Shown in pieces: positions 1 to 8,104 of a stretch of DNA of 64,000 nucleotides. A program made the translations under genes and the position numbers. Position 1 is the first letter of the stretch, and each line of letters begins with the position of its first letter. Under the pieces are notes generated by a model that did not search any database, was not told the DNA's origin, and worked only from the letters and a program-made list of their open reading frames with translations. Origin of the DNA: Alkalinema pantanalense (GTDB lineage: Bacteria > Cyanobacteriota > Cyanobacteriia > Leptolyngbyales > Leptolyngbyaceae); the NCBI RefSeq assembly GCF_050753345.1, contig NZ_JBLZFX010000010.1:1-64000 (forward strand). Reading direction: 5' to 3'.

Positions 1-659
1 CAGAACAGTATGAACTGATTGAGCGGATGCTACTCGAGCGCGTCTCCCTAGCGGGAATTGCCCGGATTCTGCAAATTTCTGAAGATACCGTGCAACGCTA
101 TGTCAACGCCAAAGCTGCTGTTGTGCCCCAACAACAAGGCTGCTGTTGTGCCCCAACAAGTGGAGGTGAGTGAGAAACCAAAAAAGCGCCTAAATGTCCA
201 GATGGATGAGTTGTGGTCATTTGTCGATGAGAAAGGCAATGAGCAGTGGGTTTGGTTGGCGATCGCTGCTCAAACGCGAGAGATTGTCGGGGTTCAAGTG
301 GGTGACCGGAGTGCGGCATCGGCTCAAGCGTTATGGGAGTCGATGCCCCCGGTGTATCGGCAATGTGCAGTGATTTACACGGATCATTGGAGTGCCTATG
401 GAGTCGTGCTACCTAAGCAACGGCATTGTAGTGTCGATAAAGACAGTGGGCTGACCAGTTATATTGAACGATTCAACTGCACGCTCAGACAACGGGTATC
501 CCGGCTAGTTAGAAAGAGCTTATCGTTCTCGAAGAAAATAGACAACCACATTGCAGCCATTTGGAATTTTGTGCATCACTACAATGCGATACGACGACGT
601 AAGCTAGGTCTTGCTTGATGCACTATTTATTTCCCTGTCCTGCCCTTCAGGGCACTACC
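1..659 (+). mobile_element. IS1-family insertion sequence, right part (left end outside window)
   Basis: The element contains a transposase reading frame of IS1 type and appears to end near 659. The last 20 bases (640-659) read inward from the edge as GGTAGTGCCCTGAAGGGCAG, the kind of terminal inverted repeat expected at an IS1-family end. Immediately after 659 a histidine kinase reading frame resumes, which fixes the right boundary to within a few bases. The left inverted repeat and the target duplication lie outside the window, so the exact ends are inferred. Confidence 0.75.
3..618 (+). pseudogene. IS1-family transposase, frameshifted by a 25-bp tandem duplication
   Basis: DDE transposase that would catalyse movement of the surrounding IS. 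The N-terminal helix-turn-helix part is read from base 3 (LAGIARILQISEDTVQRYV) in one frame and stops at 171-173. The catalytic part is in another frame and ends at 616-618, with D in MDELWSFV, D in YTDHWSAY and E in IERFNCTLRQ. Both frames share the residues KAAVVPQQ because 25 bp starting near 114 are repeated in tandem from 139. Removing one copy joins both halves into one continuous protein. The 25-bp gain therefore breaks the gene. Programmed frameshifting, as in classical IS1 insA/insB, is an alternative but would not explain the duplicated codons. Confidence 0.85.
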
Positions 660-842
660 AGTTATCAGATCATTACTGATAAGCATGGAGGCCATCTGGA
701 ATGCCATTCTACGCCGGGGCAAGGAACTGAATTCGTCATCCAAATTCCGATTCACCAACGGGGCAAATCCGCTGAACAGTCTCCCCTGCCATGGGTGGGT
801 TCAGCCTCGATCTCTGCTGAACTGCTTCAGGTCAGAGGTTAG
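660..842 (+). pseudogene. C-terminal remnant of a sensor histidine kinase interrupted by the IS
   Basis: The frame 660-842 encodes the end of a HATPase_c domain: SYQIITDKHGGHLECHSTPG followed by GQGTEFVIQIPI and a short tail. This matches the end of the intact kinase at 16736-18076 in this window (SYSIVTDRHGGQLSCHSLPG). The conserved GLGLS motif that should precede it is absent because the IS edge sits directly upstream. What remains is only about 60 residues and cannot work as a kinase. The rest of the gene presumably lies left of the IS, outside the window. Confidence 0.8.
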
Positions 843-1474
843 GCGGATGGGGGTTGGCGGACAAGGACGCGGCAGGGTGCACCACTGGTTCCGACCAAAG
901 CTAACGGCAGAGCAAAGATTTCACCATTAGGCTGGACTGCCTGGGTGGTAGCCCGATCGAGGTCTTCCACCCAGTATTTGCCTGCTTGGGCTAACTGTTG
1001 GTAGAAGGCGAATTCCGGGGCATCGGCGATCGTGAGATATCCATCTAAAACCCACAGACGGAGTGGCAGTTGCAATAGATAGGTCAAAGCATCGAGGGGC
1101 AAACAACTGTGGGTCTGTAAGGGGGTGCGAATGAATAAAATCCCTTCTTGGTCGATCGACTGACAGAGAGCCGTGACAGTTGCTAAATCGGCGTAGGCGG
1201 GCAAGTCTAGCAAAAAGTAGCGGCCTATCAGGTGGCTAGGGGACAGGGCTTCTAGGGTGGCCCCGTTAGCTGCAAAGTGAGCAGGTGCATCGATGTGGGT
1301 TCCGGTTTGAGTCCCTAGGCGTAGTTCCGAAACACGAAAACCTTGGTCATTGACGGAACACCACTCCCGACACTCAAAAGGGGGATCGCTGTACGTAGGC
1401 GTGGCATAAATTTCGATCGCTGCATCGATCGGTTTCGTCAGATCCAAGATTTGCAAGCAGGGTTGTTCTTCCAA
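839..1474 (-). CDS. cyclase family protein (kynurenine formamidase-like fold)
   Basis: A 211-residue protein of the cyclase/KynB superfamily of metal-dependent hydrolases. It contains the signature GTQTGTHIDAPAHF around residues 55-68, the HxGTHxDxPxH-type metal-binding motif of the family. A typical catalytic hydrolase substrate such as N-formylkynurenine cannot be assigned from sequence alone; many cyanobacterial members are of unknown substrate. The stop overlaps the last bases of the broken histidine kinase by four nucleotides (tail-to-tail). The start at 1474 gives the family-typical N-terminus (LQILDLTKPID). Confidence is high for the family and low for the substrate. Confidence 0.85.
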   Translation of the reverse strand: MEEQPCLQILDLTKPIDAAIEIYATPTYSDPPFECREWCSVNDQGFRVSELRLGTQTGTHIDAPAHFAANGATLEALSPSHLIGRYFLLDLPAYADLATVTALCQSIDQEGILFIRTPLQTHSCLPLDALTYLLQLPLRLWVLDGYLTIADAPEFAFYQQLAQAGKYWVEDLDRATTQAVQPNGEIFALPLALVGTSGAPCRVLVRQPPSA

Positions 1475-1819
1475 ACGAAAGCCTCAGGGGTCAGCTAGGG
1501 GTATTTGCTTTAGCTTATAATAACGGCCATCTTGGTATCCGTTGGAACACATTATGGGAAACGCCATTGGAAGAGATTAGAAATTCTTTGGGGATTGTCT
1601 TAGATTAAATACAACTAATTCTTCTGCATCACTTTCATCACAATCTTGCCGATCTCCAGGGAATTCGCGATCAATCCCCTACCCCTCGATTCCCCTTCCC
1701 CTCTACCCACTGACCCATCCCTGTGGAATTTTCTTTGTACGCTATTCTTTAGGGCTCTCAAGGAAGCCGTTAGAAGCAAAGTGGGCTATATTTGATCGTG
1801 TTTTGTTGGGAGGTCAATT
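1475..1819. other. divergent intergenic region
   Basis: This 345-bp gap separates the divergently transcribed cyclase (minus) and lipoprotein (plus) genes and should contain both promoters. A TATAAT-like hexamer is seen at 1516-1521. No clear -35 element, repeat or RNA gene is recognised. A GGGAGG ribosome binding site at 1808-1813 serves the downstream lipoprotein start. Confidence 0.4.
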
Positions 1820-2470
1820 ATGGCTCGATCGCTCACTTCGGCCACCATTGCCTTAATGCTGAGTGGTTGTGCAACGGTTCCCTTGGGAAGTTACAGTGTG
1901 CCTTCTGCATCCCCCTCCGTCTCTCCCATGCGCCGTTCTGGTGAGGTGGGAGAAATTGTTGATCCGAATGAAGTCAAACGCAAAAAACTGTTTGAACTGG
2001 CGAAGCCGGGTGCCGCTAAGAATGCTGCAAAATCCCCCAAGGCGGGAGCGCTGTTGTCGGCGGAGGGGGTGAGGGCCCGCTTGCAAGATGCGCAGGATAA
2101 GGCGGCGAGTGCCGATAGTGTGGCGGTGGTGGCTCAGTCCCAGGATGATTGGAATTTAGTGTTTTTGCGCTGGGAACGGGCGATCGCGCTGCTGAAGTCA
2201 ATTCCACCCAAAAGTCCTGGAGCGCAATCCGTTCCAACGTTGCTGGCAGAGTATCGGCAGAAGTTGGCCCAAGCAAAGGCCGAGGCAAAAGCTGCCCTGA
2301 CGCCGAAAAAGAGTGGGCCGATCGTGATTCAACGGGATCCCAAAGCAGCGGGTCGAACAATCATTTTGGGTGGTGAGGGAGAAACCAAGTCGCCGAATCC
2401 TGGGGATAAGAATGCAAAACCCGCCAACTCGCAGCCTTCAGCGTCGCCGTCAGCCAGCCCTTCACCTTAA
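1820..2470 (+). CDS. hypothetical lipoprotein
   Basis: A 216-residue protein with a short signal peptide ending in a lipobox (LMLSGC, Cys17), so it is probably lipid-anchored at the membrane. The central part (about residues 65-155) is rich in Ala, Lys, Gln and Glu and looks helical, with the segment DDWNLVFLRWERAIALLKSI recalling TPR-like helices seen in cyanobacterial proteins. The C-terminus is a low-complexity Pro/Ser tail. GGGAGG lies 7 bases before the ATG. I do not recognise a specific family. It is followed by ssrA on the same strand. Confidence 0.75.
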   Translation: MARSLTSATIALMLSGCATVPLGSYSVPSASPSVSPMRRSGEVGEIVDPNEVKRKKLFELAKPGAAKNAAKSPKAGALLSAEGVRARLQDAQDKAASADSVAVVAQSQDDWNLVFLRWERAIALLKSIPPKSPGAQSVPTLLAEYRQKLAQAKAEAKAALTPKKSGPIVIQRDPKAAGRTIILGGEGETKSPNPGDKNAKPANSQPSASPSASPSP

Positions 2471-2527
2471 TTTATAAATGTAGAATATTTGCTCGAAGTT
2501 TCCCTAGCTGCTGAGGATTTGCCGCGC

Positions 2528-2533
2528 TATAAT
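2528..2533 (+). promoter_or_regulatory. -10 element of the ssrA promoter
   Basis: A perfect TATAAT sits 17 bases before the first base of mature tmRNA, so transcription would begin around 2540 and the short leader would be removed by RNase P. The -35 region is weak (TAGCTG at 2505-2510). Confidence 0.6.
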
Positions 2534-2549
2534 TAAATCTAAAGACCAC

Positions 2550-2935
2550 GGGGCTGTAACGGTTTCGACAGGTTGGCGAACGTTACGTCGTGATGCAGGT
2601 CGAGAGGGAGTCCACTCTCGTAAATCTAGGCTCAAACAAAATAGATGCAAACAACATCGTACCTTTTGCTCGTAAAGCAGCTCCTGTAGTTGCCTAATTA
2701 ACCTCTAATCGGTTCGAGCGCCACCGACGTGACTCCGTTAAGCGTTGCTGGCAAACCCTCAACGGATGCTCTAGGGAACTTTTCTCCGGTTATACCCTAG
2801 CTAAGACTTAACCAGGGCATCCTACTCGTTGGGATAAGAACGAGTTCCCGTTCTGAGGACTAGAAGAACTAAACCTGTGAATGAGTGATGTATTAATACC
2901 CAATTTGGACACGGGTTCGACTCCCGTCAGCTCCA
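2550..2935 (+). ncRNA. ssrA: transfer-messenger RNA (tmRNA)
   Basis: tmRNA rescues stalled ribosomes by acting first as alanyl-tRNA, then as a short mRNA that tags the nascent chain for proteolysis. The 5' end GGGGCTG pairs with CAGCTCC at 2929-2934 near the 3' end, and the T-arm GGGTTCGACTCCC is intact. The tag frame runs from the resume codon GCA at 2647 to TAA at 2695-2697 and encodes ANNIVPFARKAAPVVA, the cyanobacterial type. CCA is not encoded. It is a one-piece tmRNA of about 386 nt. Confidence 0.97.
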
Positions 2936-2943
2936 TTAAGTAA

Positions 2944-2978
2944 GAGCCCGAACCTGCTCAAGATAGGCTCGGGTTTTA
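2944..2978 (+). terminator. rho-independent terminator of ssrA
   Basis: An interrupted stem (CCCGA with TCGGG, continued by CCT with AGG) is followed by TTTT just after the tmRNA 3' end. Confidence 0.6.
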
Positions 2979-2979
2979 A

Positions 2980-3258
2980 TTAACCTTCATCGAATATCAG
3001 GTAGAGAGAAATTCTATTAGCGCAAACTCCCTCCTTTGTTTGAAATTCCAGCTCAAAACACTCTTGCTCACGCCAAACACTTTTTACAATCCTGACATCA
3101 ATTACATCAGGACTTCTTAAAAGTGTCTCAGCGCTTTCCAATAAACTTTCCAATGTTCCTCCACCTATAGTGCCTTTTGTTGGGAGAGGGCGAATAGCTC
3201 CATTTCTATCAGTTTGACAAAAAAGCCCCTTATCGCTGCGACAAGTGCATTTCAACAT
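2980..3258 (-). CDS. small hypothetical protein
   Basis: A 92-residue protein if started at the internal ATG at 3258 (MLKCTCRSDKGLFC). The open frame extends further upstream, but that part overlaps the Uma2 gene in another frame, so the shorter start is preferred. It has a cluster of cysteines at the N-terminus (CTCRSDKGLFC) and an acidic C-terminus (YLIFDEG). No family is recognised. It lies directly downstream of the Uma2 gene at 3287-3901 on the same strand. Confidence 0.5.
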   Translation of the reverse strand: MLKCTCRSDKGLFCQTDRNGAIRPLPTKGTIGGGTLESLLESAETLLRSPDVIDVRIVKSVWREQECFELEFQTKEGVCANRISLYLIFDEG

Positions 3259-3286
3259 TTCTTCATTCCTGTAGTGTAGAAGCGAC

Positions 3287-3901
3287 TTAATTTTTACTGA
3301 TAAGACTCGATTGTATACCCCCACGCAAAATTTTCTCTGCGGTGAGGGAAAACTCTGGGAAAGTCGGAGAGACGATCGCCTCACTCCCCTTAAAGTCTTG
3401 AAACTGATACACGTCATCGGTCAGATTGCCCACTTTCACCACAGATTGATCGGGGTCAATAATCCACATTTCGGAAATACCTCGGGCTGCATATTCAACT
3501 GGCTTTTGGTGATAGTTGCGCTGGTAATTCTCGGTGGACTCGCTGCCAGGGGAAATAACTTCAATAACGATGAGTGGGTTCGGTTCATTTAGCTTCAGGC
3601 AGGCTTCCGATCGGCCCACAAGCTCAACAAAAGATGCTTCGGAATGAATGATCAAATCCGGTTCACGGGCACTGGCATAACCTCTTGCAACCTGAATCTT
3701 TTTCTTGATGCCAGTGCGATAGTAAGGGATTCCTAGCTGCCAAAAGCAATTGATCAGAAACATTGCTATCAACGTATTAATCGTACTTTCTGCACCCATT
3801 TCGGCTAGGATTCCATCAACCAATTCGTAACGGGTTTCTGTCCCATTGTCATAGGCCAGATACTCCTCAAGACACATTCTTTTTGGGGTGGCAATGGTCA
3901 T
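3287..3901 (-). CDS. Uma2 family (DUF820) putative endonuclease
   Basis: A protein of about 204 residues of the Uma2/DUF820 family, a PD-(D/E)XK nuclease-like fold greatly expanded in cyanobacteria; the biological role is generally unknown. Family features visible are LEEYLAYDNGTETRYELVDG near the N-terminus, the acidic core PDLIIHSE and LIVIEVISPGSES, and the WIIDPD segment near the end. The start at 3901 (MTIATPKRM) fits the family better than the ATG 13 codons upstream. A second, divergent Uma2 gene lies at 4848-5390. Confidence 0.85.
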   Translation of the reverse strand: MTIATPKRMCLEEYLAYDNGTETRYELVDGILAEMGAESTINTLIAMFLINCFWQLGIPYYRTGIKKKIQVARGYASAREPDLIIHSEASFVELVGRSEACLKLNEPNPLIVIEVISPGSESTENYQRNYHQKPVEYAARGISEMWIIDPDQSVVKVGNLTDDVYQFQDFKGSEAIVSPTFPEFSLTAEKILRGGIQSSLISKN

Positions 3902-4393
3902 GGGGTTAAGCTCCCTTGCTTCACCTCTGGATAGGCTCATTGTATCGATTTTGCCCCTTCACTGGGATGCTGGGGGTAGATTTTGAGGAAGTGGGGCAAG
4001 AATGTATAGAACAATTGCACGCTTAAAAATAAGCTTGACATTTGCCTAGGTTATCCGTAGGCTGGTTTGTCATAGCGATCGCCATGGACATCCTTCTTTC
4101 ACGAGACAGGTTTGTACGAAGCATGGAGTCGCTGGGTTCCCGAAAATTTAGGCCACTACTCGGGATTGCAGCAACAACCCCAAGTAGCTATTCCCCCTCG
4201 CTGCGCGCACAGCAAGGCGGCTTGTTGAGAATTTTAACATTCGATCGAGCCACTCTTGTTTGTGATGTCAAACGGGGTGGCTCTAAATTTTTGGGCTTTC
4301 TTCCGCAGCCCTCATCCCCAGCCCTTTTCCCACAGGAGAAGGGTTCAAGTTTGCATTAGGGATGAGATTCACTACAACAAGGAGAAGCTCAAG
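3902..4393. other. intergenic region with hairpin and repeat-like sequence
   Basis: This stretch of nearly 500 bp holds no convincing gene. It contains a strong hairpin at 4247-4283 and a segment at 4310-4356 (CCTCATCCCCAGCCC and GGAGAAGGG) resembling a short repeat family dispersed in many cyanobacterial genomes. AAGGAG at 4379-4384 is the ribosome binding site of the next gene. Confidence 0.45.
4247..4291 (+). terminator. hairpin followed by T tract, possible terminator
   Basis: GAGCCAC at 4247-4253 pairs with GTGGCTC at 4277-4283, with an inner GTTT/AAAC stem, followed by AAATTTTT. No plus-strand gene is recognised directly upstream, so its role is uncertain; it may belong to a mobile repeat. 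Confidence 0.4.
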
Positions 4394-4606
4394 ATGTTTA
4401 CAGGTTCTAGCGACGATCGAGATCGCTCGATCGAACAGTCTCGCCCATACTTTCGGCTGCAGCTTTTTGGCACAAAAAATACGGTAGAGTCAATTATTAA
4501 TCGATTGCACGCCATGGGTTTTGTGGACAGGGTTTACTGGGGCAAACCCATGCCAGTACCGGGTGTGGATGATGAATGGGTGAGTGTGTTGCAGCGCCGT
4601 TGGTAA
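4394..4606 (+). CDS. small conserved-looking hypothetical protein
   Basis: A 70-residue protein starting at the ATG at 4394, preceded by AAGGAG at a normal distance. The longer open frame upstream runs through repeat-like sequence and is not favoured. The sequence includes YFRLQLFGTKNTVESIINRL and ends VSVLQRRW. The pattern of a short beta strand followed by a helix suggests a small folded domain, but I do not recognise a named family. Confidence 0.5.
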   Translation: MFTGSSDDRDRSIEQSRPYFRLQLFGTKNTVESIINRLHAMGFVDRVYWGKPMPVPGVDDEWVSVLQRRW

Positions 4607-4847
4607 CGATTTTTACTGGCAGCAACATTGTAGTTAGCTAAACTCGATCGTTGATCACTGGCTCTAGTTGGCTAGGGTTTTTCAGGGATGGACGACTGCT
4701 TGGAGAACGGGCGATCGTTCCATCCCACTTGGTTATTGACACTTTCCTCTATACCAAGTCTCCCATCAAGCCTACCCGTTACAATAAAAGCAGGATTTGT
4801 GGGTTTCTGGCTCAGACATTCGCGTTCAAGTTAGTAGGTTTCAGCCT

Positions 4848-5390
4848 ATGCACACCCTCACTAAATGGTCGATCGATGACTATCACCGCATGATTGACGC
4901 AGGCATTCTTCACGATCGGCGCGTTGAATTGTTGGCTGGAGATATTGTTGAAATGACACCTGAAAAACCAATTCATTACAACACAGCCAATCTGAGCGCG
5001 GATTATCTGCGGGAACTATTGCGCGATCGTGCCTATGTGCGGTTCAATGGCCCAATTACCTTGGCGACCTCCGAACCTGAACCGGATATCGCGATCGTTC
5101 AACGGCCCGGTACGCAATACAACGATCGTCATCCCCATCCCGACGATATTTTCTGGTTGATTGAAGTCGCAAACAGCAGTCTACAAACTGATCTGACCTT
5201 GAAAGCAGCGCTCTACGCCCAAGCTGCCATTCCGGAATATTGGGTCATTGATTTGGCCGATCGCCAACTCCATCTGCTACGCCAACCCCAGGGCGATCGC
5301 TACCAACAGCAAACAATTCTGACGGCTGGAACTGTGATACCACTTGCATTTCCAGATATTACAGTTGAGGTCGATCGCTTGCTGAATTAG
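4848..5390 (+). CDS. Uma2 family (DUF820) putative endonuclease
   Basis: A 180-residue Uma2/DUF820 protein. The ATG at 4848 gives MHTLTKWSIDDYHRMIDAGI, matching the usual N-terminal helix of the family. Core motifs are RVELLAGDIVEMTP, EPEPDIAIVQ, DIFWLIEVANSS and the Lys in LKAALYAQAAIPEYWVIDL, as expected of the PD-(D/E)XK-like fold. The function of these proteins in cyanobacteria is not established. It converges on mnmE, with only 16 bp between the two stops. Confidence 0.85.
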   Translation: MHTLTKWSIDDYHRMIDAGILHDRRVELLAGDIVEMTPEKPIHYNTANLSADYLRELLRDRAYVRFNGPITLATSEPEPDIAIVQRPGTQYNDRHPHPDDIFWLIEVANSSLQTDLTLKAALYAQAAIPEYWVIDLADRQLHLLRQPQGDRYQQQTILTAGTVIPLAFPDITVEVDRLLN

Positions 5391-5406
5391 CTGAATTAAT
5401 CGTCGG

Positions 5407-6816
5407 TTATTTTCCAATACAAAACCGACTGAAAATACGATCGAGCACCGATTCCGTCACATCCTCACCCAAAATTTCCCCCAACGCCGCGATCGCGCCA
5501 CGCAAATCGATCGTCCAAAAATCCAACGGCAACTGTTGCGCGATCGTCGCCTGTACCTGTTCCAATGCCACCTTCGCACGGGTTAACGCCGCCGCCTGCC
5601 GCTGATTAATTGCCAAATCCAAATTTGCCGCTTGGGTTTCTCCCGCCTGCACCACCTGCAAAATTGCCTGTTCCAATGCCTCAATCCCTTGCTGACTCGC
5701 TGCTGCCGTAGAGACCATTCGCGACTCCGGTAGCATTAACTTTTCTCGAATGATCGCGATCGTCCCTCCTGGATCAGCCAGATCTACTTTGTTAATAATC
5801 ACAATCAACGGTTTATCATTCACCTGTTGATAAATTTCCTGATCTCCCGTTGTCCAACCTTGATCCGCAGCGATCGTTAATAACACCAAATCAGCGGACT
5901 GAGCCGCTTTTCGCGATCGCTCTACACCGATGCTTTCAACCAAATCCTCCGTTTCCCGAATGCCCGCCGTATCCAACACCTGGATGGGAATGCCACCCAC
6001 CACCAACTGCGACTCCACCACATCCCGCGTTGTCCCCGGCAGATCGGTAACAATCGCCCGATCGCTGCGACTCCAAGCATTGAGCAAACTGGATTTCCCC
6101 ACATTGGGCCGCCCCACGATCGCCACCTTCAGGCCCGCTCGCAACAGTTCCCCCCGATCGGCGGTTGCTAAAATACGATTTACATCAGCAACTACTTGAC
6201 TAACACTCTCGACAACACTGGCTTCATCCAAGGGCGGTAAATCATCCTCAAAATCGATTCTGGCTTCCACCTCCGCCAAAATATCCAAACAAGTGGTACG
6301 CAGCGATCGGATCGGTTGTGCTAGCTTCCCTTGAATCCCAGCCAAAGCCGTTGCCGCTGCCTGGGGCGATCGAGCACCTACTAAATCCGAAATGCTTTCC
6401 GCCTGCGTTAAATCAATGCGTCCATTCAAAAAGGCCCGCAGCGTAAACTCGCCCGGTTGGGCCAGTCGGGCACCCTGGGCCACACAAACCTGCAAGACCT
6501 GCTGCACGGCAATAATGCCCCCGTGGCAATGGAATTCGACCACATCTTCCTTGGTATACGATCGGGGTGACAGCATGACCAACAGCAATGCTTCATCGAT
6601 GGTTTCCTGCGTTGCTGGATCTTTCACAAAGCCGTAGAGGATGCGGTGGCTTTCCCAAACTTGCTGACCGGGGGCGTGGAAGATTTGCCGCGCGATCGCC
6701 ATCGCATCACTCCCCGACATGCGAATAATGCCAACGCTGCCCTGTTCTGGCACGATTGCCGTCGCGATGGCCACGATCGTGGGAGATGCGGTAATGGCAG
6801 AGGAAGAAGATAGCAT
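5407..6816 (-). CDS. mnmE: tRNA uridine-5-carboxymethylaminomethyl modification GTPase MnmE
   Basis: MnmE (TrmE) works with MnmG to modify the wobble uridine of several tRNAs in the cytoplasm. All domains are visible: N-terminal folate-binding part (TIVAIATAIVPEQGSVGIIR), helical domain, inserted G domain with GRPNVGKSS, the DLPGTTRD switch and NKVD, and the C-terminal CIGK carrying the catalytic cysteine. At about 469 residues it is full length. The start at 6816 (MLSSSSAITA) is preferred over an ATG ten codons upstream, though either is possible. Its transcription converges on the Uma2 gene. Confidence 0.96.
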   Translation of the reverse strand: MLSSSSAITASPTIVAIATAIVPEQGSVGIIRMSGSDAMAIARQIFHAPGQQVWESHRILYGFVKDPATQETIDEALLLVMLSPRSYTKEDVVEFHCHGGIIAVQQVLQVCVAQGARLAQPGEFTLRAFLNGRIDLTQAESISDLVGARSPQAAATALAGIQGKLAQPIRSLRTTCLDILAEVEARIDFEDDLPPLDEASVVESVSQVVADVNRILATADRGELLRAGLKVAIVGRPNVGKSSLLNAWSRSDRAIVTDLPGTTRDVVESQLVVGGIPIQVLDTAGIRETEDLVESIGVERSRKAAQSADLVLLTIAADQGWTTGDQEIYQQVNDKPLIVIINKVDLADPGGTIAIIREKLMLPESRMVSTAAASQQGIEALEQAILQVVQAGETQAANLDLAINQRQAAALTRAKVALEQVQATIAQQLPLDFWTIDLRGAIAALGEILGEDVTESVLDRIFSRFCIGK

Positions 6817-6946
6817 AGGTTCGCTGATCGGTGGACAGGAAAACATTAAATCTCAGAATGCAGCAATGAATTCATTGATTGTTAAATGGACGGTTTAACA
6901 GCAATTAGTTTTTCAATAGCTTATAGGATGGCTTGTATCATCAAGA

Positions 6947-7420
6947 CTAGATTCCATCGTTCAAAGCTTTTTCCATTTTATAGTTTACAAATATTTCACC
7001 TCGGAAACTCACTTGCTGTTGGCAAACGATGGAAAAACCCATTGCTTCAAAAAATAATTTTGCTGTAATACTTGATTCTACAAACAATCTAGGAAGTGAT
7101 AATTCTAAAGCCTTACGTTCGATCGCTTGGTAAAGTCGTCTGCCCACGCCGCAGCGTTGATAATCTCGATGGCAGTAAAAGCAATCAATATGACCATTAG
7201 GTTCTAATTCCCCAAATCCTGCAATCACACCCTTGTCATCTGCCACATAGGTAAAACGGTTGGCACAAACCTCCGCCCAATTCCTGAACTGTAGATGATC
7301 CGGTGCCCATGCCTGCACCTGTTCCAGCGAGTAATCAGGGCAATTCACTGTGCGCACCGTGTCGTGAAAGAGTTGGGCAATTTGTTCCGCATCCTTTGGT
7401 GCAAATAATCGTATATCCAC
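6947..7420 (-). CDS. GNAT family N-acetyltransferase
   Basis: A 157-residue single-domain acetyltransferase. It begins MDIRLFAPKDAEQIAQLFHD, typical of GNAT N-termini, and has the acetyl-CoA binding motif RDYQRCGVGRRLYQAIE at about residues 87-103, then the C-terminal FFEAMGF segment. The substrate is not predictable. It lies 22 bp downstream of another GNAT gene on the same strand, so the two are probably cotranscribed. Confidence 0.85.
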   Translation of the reverse strand: MDIRLFAPKDAEQIAQLFHDTVRTVNCPDYSLEQVQAWAPDHLQFRNWAEVCANRFTYVADDKGVIAGFGELEPNGHIDCFYCHRDYQRCGVGRRLYQAIERKALELSLPRLFVESSITAKLFFEAMGFSIVCQQQVSFRGEIFVNYKMEKALNDGI

Positions 7421-7442
7421 CCGATCGACCTTCCTGCGTTGT

Positions 7443-8009
7443 CTAGTTATCTTTCAGTTGCCAATGGGGATTGGTTAAACTCACCAAAATATGATCTTCC
7501 CAAACCCCGTTAATTAATAAGTAATTTTTAGCTTCACCTTCAATGACAAATCCCAACCGCTTTAATAAATTGCCACTGCGCTGATTGCGAGGCATGTAAC
7601 TGGCCTGGATGCGATGGTAATTCATGGTGCAAAACACATGATCGATCGCGGCTCGTAACGCTTCCTGCATCAGCCCCTGCCCTTGCTTCTTCTCCGCCAA
7701 CCCATAACCCAAATTACAGGCATAAAATGGATACCCCATAAACTGGGTGAAGTTGGCCATGCCAATCACAACTCCCGGTGACTGGCGATCGAACAGAAAA
7801 AGACGCAACGCCTGTCCCTGTTGATAATGCTTAAAATTGCGAGCCACTTGCCCCCGCCAAAAGTCCCGCGTCAACCAACCTTCTGGAGATAAAGGGGTAA
7901 AGGGCCGATGAAAGGCATCGTTATCCCGGAGATACTGGAGAATTTGCGGCACATCTTTCTGACAGGCTAGGCGAACAATTAAACGCGGAGTTTCTAGCGC
8001 AACGGGCAT
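7443..8009 (-). CDS. RimJ/RimL-type GNAT N-acetyltransferase
   Basis: A 188-residue protein of the ribosomal-protein N-acetyltransferase type. It has ETPRLIVRLACQKDV at the N-terminus, the CoA-binding region GYGLAEKKQGQGLMQEALRA around residues 101-120, and MPRNQRSGNLLKRLGFVIEG, the conserved N-x-x-S-x-x-x-L-x-x-x-GF segment. It resembles RimJ, which acetylates the N-terminal alanine of ribosomal protein S5, but the true target is uncertain. It is the upstream gene of a two-gene GNAT unit. Confidence 0.85.
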   Translation of the reverse strand: MPVALETPRLIVRLACQKDVPQILQYLRDNDAFHRPFTPLSPEGWLTRDFWRGQVARNFKHYQQGQALRLFLFDRQSPGVVIGMANFTQFMGYPFYACNLGYGLAEKKQGQGLMQEALRAAIDHVFCTMNYHRIQASYMPRNQRSGNLLKRLGFVIEGEAKNYLLINGVWEDHILVSLTNPHWQLKDN

Positions 8010-8104
8010 GTTTTTAATAGAAAAAAGGGCGAGCCAATGAATGACTCCCCCCTTAGCTTAGAGCAAGGATGCTCCAAGCCGTGCATTGATTCCATCTGTT
8101 GTCG

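Noticed and set aside
4042..4359. Open frame of 105 codons
   Set aside because: It runs through a hairpin and dispersed repeat sequence, has no ribosome binding site of note and no family features.
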